Below, one piece after another: positions 32,039 to 41,640 of a stretch of 52,596 nucleotides of DNA. A program made the translations under genes and the position numbers. The stretch covers positions 1-52,596 of the forward strand of contig NZ_WOWP01000017.1 of NCBI RefSeq assembly GCF_009741375.1, read 5' to 3'. This DNA comes from Flavobacterium rakeshii (lineage in GTDB: Bacteria; Bacteroidota; Bacteroidia; Flavobacteriales; Flavobacteriaceae). Position 1 is the first letter of the stretch, and each line of letters starts with the position of its first letter. Below the pieces are notes generated by a model, which did not search any database, was not told the origin of the DNA, and worked only from the letters and a program-made list of their open reading frames with translations.

Positions 32039-35000
32039 GTGAGGGAAACCACAAACAAATACCTTATTTCGGCCTTACTTATAGGGGTAGTTTTCCATGC
32101 ATCCCTTATGTTCTTTACGCTGGAAAATACTTATGATGCCTTAATTCATTTGTTTTTTTCCAATCACTATGCCCACAACTGGTTTGAATCATGGAATACC
32201 AGTTGGTATACAGGGTTTACCGTTATGGGATATCCGCCCTTGGTACATCAGGCAATAGGGTTGTTTTCACTTATTGGCGGACTCAAATTCGGGTTGTTTG
32301 CCGTTACCATTATATGCGTTATACTCTTCATAACAGGGGTATATAGATTTACCCTGTTGTTAACCGGTAACCGAACTGTAGCCGGCTATGCTTCACTTAT
32401 AGCCGTATTTTCCTCTTCCTTTTTGGAAACGCTGCATATTTTCGGGCAGTTACCAAGTATTATGGGAATATCAATATTGATGCATTCCCTACCTGAAATT
32501 TACTTATGGGTAAAAACAGGAAGAAAACGTTACTTGCTTACGTCATTATCCCTAATTGCGGTAACGGTAACTTCACATCATGTTACACCTATTTTTGGGA
32601 TGGTATTTTTTATACTCCCCTTAATAGGAGTAGCCGTTATGGATATGGCCCGTGAAAGGACAAACAGTTACAGCAGTATTACCTTCAGGCTTTTTATAGC
32701 TACGCTAATAAGTTCCCTTAAACGTATTGTTGTATTTGGCATAGGGCTATTGACCCTTGTAGTAGTGTGTATACTGCCTTACTGGATAAACTCAAGAAAT
32801 AATCCTATAACCCAGGTGCCTATACCACATGGCAGCAGAGATAATTTTTTAGAAGTTACCTCTTCAGGACTTATGTTTTTTCTTATTCCGTGGGGAATAA
32901 TACTGTTTATACTGCCGTATGTGTTTTACAGGTATTTTAGTAAAAGATATATATTCTTTGGGCTATCGTTAAGCATGTTGGCAATTTTAGGAACAGGAGG
33001 CACAACTCCAATTCCTTTAAAACTATTAGGTACCAATGCTTTTAATATATTAACGTTAGACAGGTTTACGCTATGGGCATCTATAGTTAGTTTACCCATG
33101 TTTGGTGAATTTGTGTATAGACTGGTAGAAGGAGATTTGAAACAGAGTTTACAACAAAGGTATGGTACAGTGTACCATCGTATTATAAGCGGAGTTTTTG
33201 CGGGCGCTTTCCTTGGTTTTGCTTTATTCACTATTTCGTTAGGCTATTTCCGTCCGTTTCAGCCACAAAAAATAAACATGCTGCCAATAGTCAACTTCCT
33301 CAATCAGGATCAGCATGACCGCTGGCGATTTTTACCGCTTGGTTTTGGCGATCAAATGGCTTACCTGTCTACACAAACAGGAGCTATGACTGTAGATGGC
33401 AATTACCATTCTGCCAGAAGGCTGCCTGAGCTTACATCAAGAGCGGTAGAAAGACTGGAAAACTCAAAGTTTAGAGGCATGGAGGGGATTGGTTCATTAC
33501 AGCAGTTTCTTACCGTACCCGAAAAGTATAACCTTAAATATGTTTTTTCTAACGATAAGTTTTATGATCCCATACTGTATTTTAGCGGATGGCAGCGACT
33601 CAATCAGTTAGAGAATGGTATTATGGTTTGGGAAAAGCTCAATGTACCACCCATGCCAAAAGTAATACCTAAAGAGGAGGCACCATTACCTCTTCGTTTA
33701 ATGTGGGGTATTATTCCGTTATTAACGGTGGTATTGGCATTTGTAATTAATATACAAATGTTATGGATACATGCTTTAAAAACCCGTAAAATCCCAAAAC
33801 CCGACTTCTTTTTACACGCAAAAATCTATACCGGTTTCTCTAAGAGTATGCTTAGGGTGAACAGGTTTTGGGTACTGTTTATGGTTGTGATTTCGTCTTA
33901 CGGATTGTATAAACTCTACTATGGCATATCGCCACAAATAAGTCCTGATAATGTGGTAAAGTCCTATTATGATGCGCTCGATTTTAAGGAGTTTGAAAGA
34001 GCTTATTCTTATATTACTCCTGATGATGACTATCCGTTATCACAGTATCTGTTGGAAATTTCGGTAACAGATGGTATTGTGAACTCATATGCCAAGCTAG
34101 ATGCCATAACCGTAAACATTACAGATAAAACCAAAAACAGTGCAGGAGTAAAAGTGAAAACCAAATGGGTAACTCCGCTTGAAATTATAGATAGGGAATA
34201 TGTACACAGGCTGGTAAAGAAAAAAGGGAAGTGGTATATAGTGCCCGATAAGAAAGATCCCGATATTCCGCCAGACCAGATGTTTGCCGATAATACCACA
34301 CAATTTTATAAACACGGACGCAGGCGTATAACTACCCAACAAACCTATCATGAGGATGTACTGAAACAGCCCGAACTAGAAATACTTTCGGCCCGGATGA
34401 TTTTTCAGGATAATAAGTATATGATAGTGGGCGAACTGCAAAACATAGATAACATCCCAGCAGATGTAACTGTAAAGGCGACCCTGTATGACGAAAATGA
34501 TAAAAGGCTGGCAACACATAATGCCAAGTATGTTATAAAGCATAAACTAATGCCTAAGGAAACTACTACGTTTAAGGTTAATTTTGAAGATATTGCCTGG
34601 AAAAGTAACGGAGAGGTAAAACCGGAGACGTTTAACCCCGATGAGTTTACACCTGCCAAACTGAAAAGTGTACCCGTTAATTTTGATATACAAAGCGCGG
34701 GTAATGTAGCTACGACCGACCTATACAAAGAGGTTGCCTTAAACGATTTGAATATTGATAATACCACTATACAGGGTACTTTATTTAATTATGGTATTCA
34801 GGAGGTTACCATACCCGAGTTGTTGGTAAGCTATTACAATGATGAAAAGGAAATTATTTATACAGATCATTTTTTTATCCGAGAAGGAATAAGAGTACAG
34901 CGTAAGCAGAGGTTCAGGTATAAACTAGCCGATTTGAGCAAACTGGAACTGTTGAAATCGGGTACTGAAAACTGTTATGTAAACGGACTGCCTAACCGGG

Positions 35001-35128
35001 AAATGGCAAGAAAAACTATACCTTTAAGAATAGACGGACATAATGATAAGGAACTTATACCTGTAAACGGAAAAGGATACTCATATATAAAAATAGAGAT
35101 TAACAACTATATAGCTAACCCAAGGTGA
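32039..35128 (+). CDS. Large GT-C-like multi-spanning membrane protein with periplasmic NTF2-like and C-terminal domains
   Basis: 1029 residues. GTG start at 32039; the next Met would cut the first membrane segment. The N-terminal half (about 8-420) has roughly ten membrane segments; the first outer loop reads NTYDALIHLFFSN...W (D33, H37), followed by GYPPLVHQ, the pattern of the PTPS_related/GT-C membrane family, in which an early Asp is often catalytic. Periplasmic loops and two more membrane segments (about 555-575, 615-640) follow, then an NTF2-like domain (about 645-745, NVVKSYYDALDFKEFERAYS) and beta-domains to the end. GT-C enzymes use polyprenyl-phosphate sugars, which the adjacent receiver-GT2 protein could supply. 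First gene of a three-gene overlapping operon. A -7-like box TATCTTTA lies at 32004-32011. Catalysis is inferred. Confidence 0.8.
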   Translation: MRETTNKYLISALLIGVVFHASLMFFTLENTYDALIHLFFSNHYAHNWFESWNTSWYTGFTVMGYPPLVHQAIGLFSLIGGLKFGLFAVTIICVILFITGVYRFTLLLTGNRTVAGYASLIAVFSSSFLETLHIFGQLPSIMGISILMHSLPEIYLWVKTGRKRYLLTSLSLIAVTVTSHHVTPIFGMVFFILPLIGVAVMDMARERTNSYSSITFRLFIATLISSLKRIVVFGIGLLTLVVVCILPYWINSRNNPITQVPIPHGSRDNFLEVTSSGLMFFLIPWGIILFILPYVFYRYFSKRYIFFGLSLSMLAILGTGGTTPIPLKLLGTNAFNILTLDRFTLWASIVSLPMFGEFVYRLVEGDLKQSLQQRYGTVYHRIISGVFAGAFLGFALFTISLGYFRPFQPQKINMLPIVNFLNQDQHDRWRFLPLGFGDQMAYLSTQTGAMTVDGNYHSARRLPELTSRAVERLENSKFRGMEGIGSLQQFLTVPEKYNLKYVFSNDKFYDPILYFSGWQRLNQLENGIMVWEKLNVPPMPKVIPKEEAPLPLRLMWGIIPLLTVVLAFVINIQMLWIHALKTRKIPKPDFFLHAKIYTGFSKSMLRVNRFWVLFMVVISSYGLYKLYYGISPQISPDNVVKSYYDALDFKEFERAYSYITPDDDYPLSQYLLEISVTDGIVNSYAKLDAITVNITDKTKNSAGVKVKTKWVTPLEIIDREYVHRLVKKKGKWYIVPDKKDPDIPPDQMFADNTTQFYKHGRRRITTQQTYHEDVLKQPELEILSARMIFQDNKYMIVGELQNIDNIPADVTVKATLYDENDKRLATHNAKYVIKHKLMPKETTTFKVNFEDIAWKSNGEVKPETFNPDEFTPAKLKSVPVNFDIQSAGNVATTDLYKEVALNDLNIDNTTIQGTLFNYGIQEVTIPELLVSYYNDEKEIIYTDHFFIREGIRVQRKQRFRYKLADLSKLELLKSGTENCYVNGLPNREMARKTIPLRIDGHNDKELIPVNGKGYSYIKIEINNYIANPR

Positions 35129-36357
35129 TAAAAACTAAATCAGGTTACATAGTATTAGCTATCGCAATAGTTTTTGTATTGCTGTCTTTCGGGCTGCAAC
35201 AGTCAGATAGTCGTGATACAAAAATTGCATTGTCAAATCCTCAACAGGAGTATGTTGCGGGGAGTACTATTGCCTTGTCTTTTACAGATACCGGAGGCTT
35301 AAATAAAACTGTGATGATGGTCAAATCATCTTACGGGAGTACTGTACTACAAGCAAAAGGGAATGAATTTGTACTTCCTGATTTTATGGCAGCCAAAACC
35401 GGACTGGTACACTGGTATCTTTTTTTTGATAACGAATTGAATTTACAGGGAAACTTTACTATTGTTCCTAATGCTGTTACAACGGGCATAGAAACCTACC
35501 TTGGACCACGTACTATTAATGCGGGCAATGAAAATTATACCATGATGGTAACCATACCTCTTGATGCGTTTGATAATCCTGTAGCTGATAGTACAGCAGT
35601 TACGCTTAAACATCAGTTTAGAGAAAGTATAAATGAAGAAGCACTTTACACTCAAAATTTTATCGCTTTTGAAAGAATAACTGCACCCCAAAAAACAGGG
35701 AAGATGCTCTTGTCTTCAAATTGCGGAACTGTAGCGACAAAAGAGTTTGAAGCAGATGTATATGCTGCTTTACCGGTAAATTTTACCATAAACTTTGCCC
35801 GAAATCATGAATATGCTGATGGTAACCAGTTAACTACGGTGTATACATCTGAACTGAAAGATAAGTATGGCAATACCGTAAACGACGGAACATCGGTCAC
35901 GTTTATGATAAAAACCAGTAATGGAAACCTATTGAAAACCTACGGAAATACCATTAACGGAATAGCTCAAAGTAAAATACCGAGTCCGGAAAAAGAAGAT
36001 AGCTATACCATAAAAGCCTACATTACGGGTATAGCCGAAAGTAATGAGGTTACAGTTAGTTACAAATCGGCATTAAAAGGCGAAATAAACTATACTTTCT
36101 CTAAAGACAAGAGGACAATAACAATAGGACCTTTACAAAGCTTTATGAAACAGCTTGTGCCTAACGGTACCACGGTTTCCCTTAAGCTATATAATAAATC
36201 AGGGCAGGAGGTAAGCACTATACAGGAATACACCATAAACGGAGAAGCCGTATTTAGCTTGCCAAAAGGAGAGTATAATGCAAAGGCATACAGTTTTGAA
36301 ATAAGTGTAATGGGGCACACGCAAAAAACAGGTTTGATTCAGTATGAGAGTAAATAA
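35125..36357 (+). CDS. Membrane-anchored Ig-like envelope protein
   Basis: 410 residues. GTG start at 35125 inside the 4-base GTGA overlap with the previous stop. An N-terminal membrane anchor or uncleaved signal (GYIVLAIAIVFVLLSFG) is followed by about four beta-sandwich units; one reads AAKTGLVHWYLFFDNELNLQ and another, ADGNQLTTVYTSELKDKYGN, is like invasin/BIG1 Ig folds (TxxVKDxxGNPVxxGTxVxF). No catalytic motif is seen. Periplasmic scaffold or glycan-binding role between the GT-C protein and the GH5 enzyme is inferred from operon order. Ends 14 bases inside the GH5 gene. Confidence 0.75.
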   Translation: MIKTKSGYIVLAIAIVFVLLSFGLQQSDSRDTKIALSNPQQEYVAGSTIALSFTDTGGLNKTVMMVKSSYGSTVLQAKGNEFVLPDFMAAKTGLVHWYLFFDNELNLQGNFTIVPNAVTTGIETYLGPRTINAGNENYTMMVTIPLDAFDNPVADSTAVTLKHQFRESINEEALYTQNFIAFERITAPQKTGKMLLSSNCGTVATKEFEADVYAALPVNFTINFARNHEYADGNQLTTVYTSELKDKYGNTVNDGTSVTFMIKTSNGNLLKTYGNTINGIAQSKIPSPEKEDSYTIKAYITGIAESNEVTVSYKSALKGEINYTFSKDKRTITIGPLQSFMKQLVPNGTTVSLKLYNKSGQEVSTIQEYTINGEAVFSLPKGEYNAKAYSFEISVMGHTQKTGLIQYESK

Positions 36358-37894
36358 TAAAAACATATACAGAACAGCAATAATTATCAGTTTCATAGCA
36401 CTTAATGCGCTTTTGTTATTTGGGCTAAGTAAGGTATTGGGATACCTTAATTCGGGAGCTGAGCGTAGTGATATGCTGCATTTGGAAAAGGAAACTATTA
36501 CTACCTATCTGCCTAAGGTAAACTGGAGTAGCCTTGATAATCCGGGGCGTAAAATGGAACAACAGGCGTTAAAGGAGATTGAGAAAGATTATCTGTTTTC
36601 GTGGTATGTAAAAAATAACGCCCTCAAAGCTAATACTACAGAAGGTATTGCCGATTTTTATACTGATAGTGCAAGGGTGAACCTGTTTAAGTTGGTCGAC
36701 TATAACAAAGCAAATAAAATAAGTATAGAAGGTACAACCATAGAACATAACCCGGCTATTGATTTTTACAGTGCCGATGGTCAGCTTGTGGTGTTTACCG
36801 ACAGGAATATTGTAGAATACCAAAAAATATATCAGGATAAAAAGCTTATCAATACGGTTACCGATACTGCCAGTTATAAGGTAATGATGCTTTTAGAAGA
36901 TGGTTTTTGGAGAATACGCCATATTAAAAGAATGCCACCAGAAACTGTAGTGCATGATAGTATTAAACCTCATAAACTTTTTGAGGTAAAGGGAGACAGT
37001 ATAATGAAGGATGGTAAAGCCTATCTTATAAAAGGAATCAATTATTATCCTAAAAACTCGGCGTGGGATATGTATGGCGATAAATTCTCTACAGATACCA
37101 TAAGGGCCGACTTTGATATAATAGCTAATGCAAAACTAAACACGGTAAGGATTTTTGTACCATATGAGGACTTTGGCAAGGCCGATGTTCAGGAAGATCG
37201 TTTGGATAAACTGGGGCAGGTGTTAGATTTAGCTGAAGAAAAGAACTTAGCCGTTATAGTAACCCTGTTTGACTTTTATAGTGATTATACTCCACAAAAC
37301 TGGACTTTAACCCACAGGCATGCCGAAAAGATTGTGCAAACCTTTAAAAACCATAATGCTATATTGGCCTGGGATCTTAAAAATGAACCCGACCTGGATT
37401 TTAAAAACAGAGATAAGGATAATGTTACAGGATGGCTACAAACACTATTGCCTTTAATTAAAAGCTGGGATCCTAACCATTTGGTTACCATAGGCTGGTC
37501 CAACCTTCATGATGCGTTTTTATTACAGGATAAGGTCGATTTTGTATCTTATCACTATTACCTTAATCCAAATCATTTTTTGGATAAGTATGATGTCTTA
37601 AAAGCACAAACAGATAAACCCGTAGTACTGCAGGAGTTTGGCGTTTCGTCTTACAGGGGTTTTTGGAGTTGGTTTGGAAAAGGAGAGAACGGTCAGGCTG
37701 AGTATCATAAAAAAATGCAAGCCGTTTTTAAGGAAAAACAACTTGCATTCTTATCATGGACACTTTATGATTTTCCTGCTGTTCCAAATAATGTAGCCGG
37801 TAAATGGCCTTGGATTAAAAACAAACAGAAAAAGTTTGGGTTTTTAGATGAACACGGTAAACCCAAACCATCGTTCCTACATATCTCCAATTAA
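36344..37894 (+). CDS. Membrane-anchored GH5-type glycoside hydrolase with N-terminal NTF2-like domain
   Basis: 516 residues. N-terminal anchor (about 10-34), an NTF2-like domain (about 75-195, YTDSARVNLFKLVDY ... LLEDGFWRIRHIKRMPP), then a (beta/alpha)8 clan-A hydrolase: KGINYYPKNSAW, LNTVRIFVPYEDF, DLKNEPD with acid/base E348, SYHYYLNPNHF, and VVLQEFGVSS with nucleophile E431. Both catalytic Glu residues are present. It should act on a glycan in the periplasm, as GH8 BcsZ or PgaB do in other exopolysaccharide systems, or as a transglycosylase. Start overlaps the Ig-like gene by 14 bases. The 3' end overlaps that of the convergent GT4 gene by 18 bases. Confidence 0.85.
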   Translation: MRVNNKNIYRTAIIISFIALNALLLFGLSKVLGYLNSGAERSDMLHLEKETITTYLPKVNWSSLDNPGRKMEQQALKEIEKDYLFSWYVKNNALKANTTEGIADFYTDSARVNLFKLVDYNKANKISIEGTTIEHNPAIDFYSADGQLVVFTDRNIVEYQKIYQDKKLINTVTDTASYKVMMLLEDGFWRIRHIKRMPPETVVHDSIKPHKLFEVKGDSIMKDGKAYLIKGINYYPKNSAWDMYGDKFSTDTIRADFDIIANAKLNTVRIFVPYEDFGKADVQEDRLDKLGQVLDLAEEKNLAVIVTLFDFYSDYTPQNWTLTHRHAEKIVQTFKNHNAILAWDLKNEPDLDFKNRDKDNVTGWLQTLLPLIKSWDPNHLVTIGWSNLHDAFLLQDKVDFVSYHYYLNPNHFLDKYDVLKAQTDKPVVLQEFGVSSYRGFWSWFGKGENGQAEYHKKMQAVFKEKQLAFLSWTLYDFPAVPNNVAGKWPWIKNKQKKFGFLDEHGKPKPSFLHISN

Positions 37895-39079
37895 TGATTT
37901 ACCAAATTTGGTTTCATCAATACGTCTGAATTCTTCAAGGTACATATTGGTTATTCTTTCCATAGAAAGTGCTTTGGCAGCCTTATAATTAGCAACAGCG
38001 AGCTCCCTGCGGTAAGCGTCGTTAACCAGTATGTTCTCTATGGCTATAGATAATGATGAAGCACATGCAGGATTAAAGAATTCACCGCGATAGCCTTCAT
38101 CTTCAATAAGAAGAGCAAGATCACCTAAATCAGGCATAACAACTGCTTTACCATAACTACCAGCCTGGTGCAGTACACCACTACTGCCTGTTGTGGCAGT
38201 ATAAGGGAATACAACTACAGTACTTTCTGTAAAAATACGCTCTACATCATGCTCTTCCACATACCCGGTGAAAGTGATACCTCTTACATGGCTGTATTTC
38301 TTTTGTACCGCGTCAAGATATCCCGGTGTGTTAGGGCTATCGGTTCCTGCAATAACAACTTCAATTTCTTCATTTATCCTTTCACGAAGTTGTTGTGCGG
38401 CTTCTATCATTATTTCAACTTTCTTGTATGTGCCAAACTTACCGAAAGCCATAATTTTTTTCGGGCCTACTTTTGGTTCAAAGTCGGGGTATTTAACCGT
38501 TTCAAACGAACCGTGAGGTATAAGAGTTACATTATCGGTTTTGTATTTAGCATTAAGTACGTCTACATATTTTTGTATGGTAACAGCTACGGTATTGGCT
38601 CTAAGTAAACATTTGGTAAGATTAGTACCTATAAAAGAGTATACTTTTTTGAGAAGGTTACTTTTAGAAAAACCAGCCTGAGACAAATCTACTTCCTCCA
38701 TAATATTGTGGAGTAATACTATAGTGGGGATTCCCATTGCTTTTAGCACCATAGGTAACATTAGTCCCATAGCTGCGGGTACTTTTTTACTTCCAAATTT
38801 TAAAAACTGTAGGTTAAACAGCACGGCATCGGGTTTTTCACTAAGTACGGTTTTAAGTATATTAAAAAAACTTAAATAGCTGTCAAACTCCCAGCATTCC
38901 CTTACCTTAACCTTGTCGTTGTTATCAAAGTCAAGCTGTTTGGGAGCTTTGGTTTTATCAGTTAATAATAGTAACTCACTGATATCACTTTTATTCACAA
39001 AATTTTTTACTAAATGATATCCGTATTCATTTAAAGTTACCTTACTGGGAGGGAACGAAGTTACAACTGCAATTCTCAT
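37877..39079 (-). CDS. GT4-family glycosyltransferase
   Basis: 400 residues, GT-B fold. The N-terminal Rossmann half starts MRIAVVTSFPPSKVTLNEYG; the C-terminal half holds IMAFGKFGTYKKVEIMIEAA, ITFTGYVEEHDVERIFTEST and the donor site FPYTATTGSSGVLHQAGSYGKAVV. No membrane segment: cytoplasmic, using a nucleotide sugar. It is convergent with the GH5 operon (18-base overlap of 3' ends) and its promoter carries the direct-repeat element also found before the receiver-GT2 gene, so the two transferases are probably co-regulated. Acceptor unknown. Confidence 0.88.
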   Translation of the reverse strand: MRIAVVTSFPPSKVTLNEYGYHLVKNFVNKSDISELLLLTDKTKAPKQLDFDNNDKVKVRECWEFDSYLSFFNILKTVLSEKPDAVLFNLQFLKFGSKKVPAAMGLMLPMVLKAMGIPTIVLLHNIMEEVDLSQAGFSKSNLLKKVYSFIGTNLTKCLLRANTVAVTIQKYVDVLNAKYKTDNVTLIPHGSFETVKYPDFEPKVGPKKIMAFGKFGTYKKVEIMIEAAQQLRERINEEIEVVIAGTDSPNTPGYLDAVQKKYSHVRGITFTGYVEEHDVERIFTESTVVVFPYTATTGSSGVLHQAGSYGKAVVMPDLGDLALLIEDEGYRGEFFNPACASSLSIAIENILVNDAYRRELAVANYKAAKALSMERITNMYLEEFRRIDETKFGKSLIGDM

Positions 39080-39106
39080 AAGTAAATGTTTTTAAGGTTA
39101 GTAGCA

Positions 39107-39175
39107 TAAAATTACTGTTGCAAAAAAGGTTTTGTAAAGGGTTTTCGTTTAGCGGAAGTTTACTTTAGATGAATG
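39107..39175 (-). promoter_or_regulatory. Promoter of the GT4 gene with 21-bp-spaced direct repeats
   Basis: Minus-strand -7 box TAATTTTA (39107-39114, one mismatch), 27 bases before the ATG. Repeats read on plus: GTTTAGCGG (39147-39155) and GATGAATGT (39168-39176 region, starting 39168), period 21 bp; near edge 33 bp from the -7 box, as at 4378 and 31888. Half-sites are weaker than in the other two copies. Confidence 0.5.
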
Positions 39176-39176
39176 T

Positions 39177-39447
39177 AACCTGAGTAATGATAAAAGAATA
39201 AGTTTGGCTAAAGAGCTAAGTAATAATCATTAAGGCTCTATAAATAAGGTGATATTTAGTTTGTATATCAGTTATTTATATGAATTTTTATCGAAAATTA
39301 AAGAGGGAAGCTGTATTATAAGCAGTTATAATTGCTTACCTTTCTGTAAAATGCTTTTTAGACCCGATGAGTGGTAAGTTACTATGGATTATTTTTTTAG
39401 TCTTAGTGAGTAACTTGCAGTTATCAAACCAAAATAAAAACAGTATT
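39177..39447. other. Upstream region of the TPR-barrel gene
   Basis: About 270 AT-rich bases. It contains an exact plus-strand TAnnTTTG box (TAAGTTTG, 39199-39206), a plausible promoter with a leader of over 200 bases. An ATG at 39367 is in frame with the TPR gene but precedes its signal peptide. No stable hairpin was noted. Confidence 0.35.
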
Positions 39448-41523
39448 ATGAAGTATTTTAAACACCTTACTTATGTATTGTCATACCTGTTTTGTTTAAC
39501 TGCATGGTCACAAAATATGCAGGAAGGCTTTACTCATCTTGAAACGGGCAGGTTTGCACAGGCCGAAAGTTTCTTTGAAAATGTTTTGAAGAATTACCCC
39601 GATAATAAAACTGCCAACCTTTGTTACGGCAGGGCAGTGGGCTTAAATGGTAATCCTGCTAAAGCCAATGTTATTTTTACTACAATGCTGGAGCAGTATC
39701 CGGGTGATTTTGAAATAGAACTTAATTATGCCGAATCACTGCTATGGAATAAAAAATACAGTGAAGCCAAAGTTTTTTACGCGGGGCTTATAGAAAAACA
39801 ACTACAAAGCTTTCCGGCACTTTTAGGCTATGCTAATACACTTTCCAACCTGAAAGAATATCCCGAAGCATTAAGCTATGTAAATAAGGCTCTTGAGGTC
39901 TCACCGGGCAATGCAAATGCTATGGTTTCCAGGAAGTACATCCGTTTGGGATATTCGGCTATGCTGGTTCAGGAAAAACAATATGAGGAAGCACAGCTTA
40001 TACTGGATGATAACCTTAAAGATTTTCCAAATGATAAGGATACACTGCTAAATAAAGCAAACATATATTTGATTACCAAACAAACAGATGAGGCCAAAGA
40101 TGCCTATTCTAAAATAGCCGTAAATGCTAACGACAGTATTGTGGCTATGGCAGGATATTCTCTGGCAGATCATATAAACGGTAAAGATAAAAAAGCGCTG
40201 ATATGGGCAAACAAGGCTTTAGAGAAAGCTGAAAATGTTAATGATGAGATGGTCATAAAACTAGCTAAAGAAAGGCACATACAGGCGCTTATCTGGAACC
40301 GTAAATTTAAAGAGGCAGAAGCAGCCATTGATGAGGAAAGGGCTATAAACCCAAATGAAGGTTATGTACTGGCTGCTTCGGCCACTTTAGGTATGTATAA
40401 AAGCGATTACAGGCAAAGTATTACTGATTATGAGAACATACTGGTTCAGGATTCACTTTCGTTTGATGGTAACCTCGGTATAGCTAATGCTTATTTTGCC
40501 GATGGTAAACCTGTAGAGGCTTATTCGGCTGCTAATAAAACCCTGAGTATATTTAAGAATCAAAAAGATGCCGAAGCTTTTCTTCAAAAGCTCAATACAA
40601 CTTACTCTCCTTTTGTGGAAGAGAAGTTGGGGTATTCTTTTGATAATGGTAAGAACAGGGCTTATTATACTAATACTTCATTGTCAGTCCCTGTGAGTAC
40701 AAAAATTACATTTAACGGTTTTTATCAGTACAGGAAAACAAAAAACGATAATACGAATGTTGAGGCCGAAACTAACGATTTTAAAATAGGAATGCAGTTT
40801 CAGGCACTGCCAAAACTTAGCTTTAATCTTGCTTTGGGTAGCAGTAATGCGAGTTCGTTTAATAACAGCTACAGTCAGTTTCTTGCCGATGTGTTTTTTA
40901 AAGTAAAGCCTTTTAAAATGCACGATGCCGAAATAGGATATAAACGCGATATACAAAACTTTAATGCCAACCTGATTGATAGTGAAATTACTGCCGATAA
41001 TATGTATTTAAACTACAACGTAGGTACAAACTTTAACCTGGGGTGGTTTACACAATACTATTACACTTCCCAAAGTGACGGTAACGACCGTAACTTGTTA
41101 TTTACTTCGCTGTACTATAACTTTATGTATGCTCCTGTTTTAAAGGCAGGTATAAATTACCAGTATATTAGTTTTCAGGAACGCAGACCGGAGGTATACT
41201 TTAGTCCAAAACGATTTAACGTAGGGGAGGTTTTTGTAGATTTCCTAAAGGATGAACAGGTAGCCGAACCTAAAAGCCTGTTTTATAACCTTAATGGGGC
41301 TGTAGGGTATCAGTTTATAGAAAGCGACCAAAAACAGGCTACTTACAGGCTGCAGGGAAAAATAGGCTATAAATTCACTCATCGTTTGCTTATAAACCTG
41401 TACGGACTACACAGTAACATTGCTTCTACCACGGCAGCCGGTTTTACATATACAGAGCTTGGTTTCCGTTTAAAATGGTATCTTACTTCCAAGCCATTGT
41501 TTATCAGGGGGGAAGCTGAATAA
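39448..41523 (+). CDS. TPR protein with C-terminal outer-membrane beta-barrel (BcsC/PgaA-like exporter candidate)
   Basis: 691 residues from ATG at 39448, where a normal signal peptide begins (MKYFKHLTYVLSYLFCLTAW, cut near SQN). An earlier in-frame ATG at 39367 would place 27 residues before it and is less likely. Residues about 25-390 hold about ten TPR units (EGFTHLETGRFAQAESFFEN; EYPEALSYVNKALEVSPGNA; NRKFKEAEAAIDEERAINPN). Residues about 400-691 are a YaiO-like barrel with alternating strands. A periplasmic TPR superhelix feeding an outer-membrane barrel is the architecture of BcsC, PgaA and AlgK/AlgE exopolysaccharide exporters. Next to the glycosyltransferases and the GH5 gene this is the likely exit channel of the system. 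Confidence 0.85.
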   Translation: MKYFKHLTYVLSYLFCLTAWSQNMQEGFTHLETGRFAQAESFFENVLKNYPDNKTANLCYGRAVGLNGNPAKANVIFTTMLEQYPGDFEIELNYAESLLWNKKYSEAKVFYAGLIEKQLQSFPALLGYANTLSNLKEYPEALSYVNKALEVSPGNANAMVSRKYIRLGYSAMLVQEKQYEEAQLILDDNLKDFPNDKDTLLNKANIYLITKQTDEAKDAYSKIAVNANDSIVAMAGYSLADHINGKDKKALIWANKALEKAENVNDEMVIKLAKERHIQALIWNRKFKEAEAAIDEERAINPNEGYVLAASATLGMYKSDYRQSITDYENILVQDSLSFDGNLGIANAYFADGKPVEAYSAANKTLSIFKNQKDAEAFLQKLNTTYSPFVEEKLGYSFDNGKNRAYYTNTSLSVPVSTKITFNGFYQYRKTKNDNTNVEAETNDFKIGMQFQALPKLSFNLALGSSNASSFNNSYSQFLADVFFKVKPFKMHDAEIGYKRDIQNFNANLIDSEITADNMYLNYNVGTNFNLGWFTQYYYTSQSDGNDRNLLFTSLYYNFMYAPVLKAGINYQYISFQERRPEVYFSPKRFNVGEVFVDFLKDEQVAEPKSLFYNLNGAVGYQFIESDQKQATYRLQGKIGYKFTHRLLINLYGLHSNIASTTAAGFTYTELGFRLKWYLTSKPLFIRGEAE

Positions 41524-41525
41524 GT

Positions 41526-41615
41526 CCGTTAAACGAAAGATAAAAGCCTTTCGTCTTTAACAGCTTTTGTATAATCGAATAATCATACTGTCAGTACTTT
41601 AGCTATATAAATTTG
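41526..41615 (+). promoter_or_regulatory. Promoter of the DUF4114-like gene, with possible weak direct repeats
   Basis: Exact -7 box TAAATTTG at 41608-41615, 25 bases before the ATG. CCGTTAAAC (41526-41534) and CCTTTCGTC (41547-41555) are 21 bp apart and resemble the half-sites of the shared element in the same orientation relative to the gene, offset by one base from the second half-site position at 4439. ACGAAAG/CTTTCGT also forms a hairpin here that may end the TPR-barrel transcript. Confidence 0.4.
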
Positions 41616-41640
41616 TTATAACAAACAAACTCAAAAGTAT

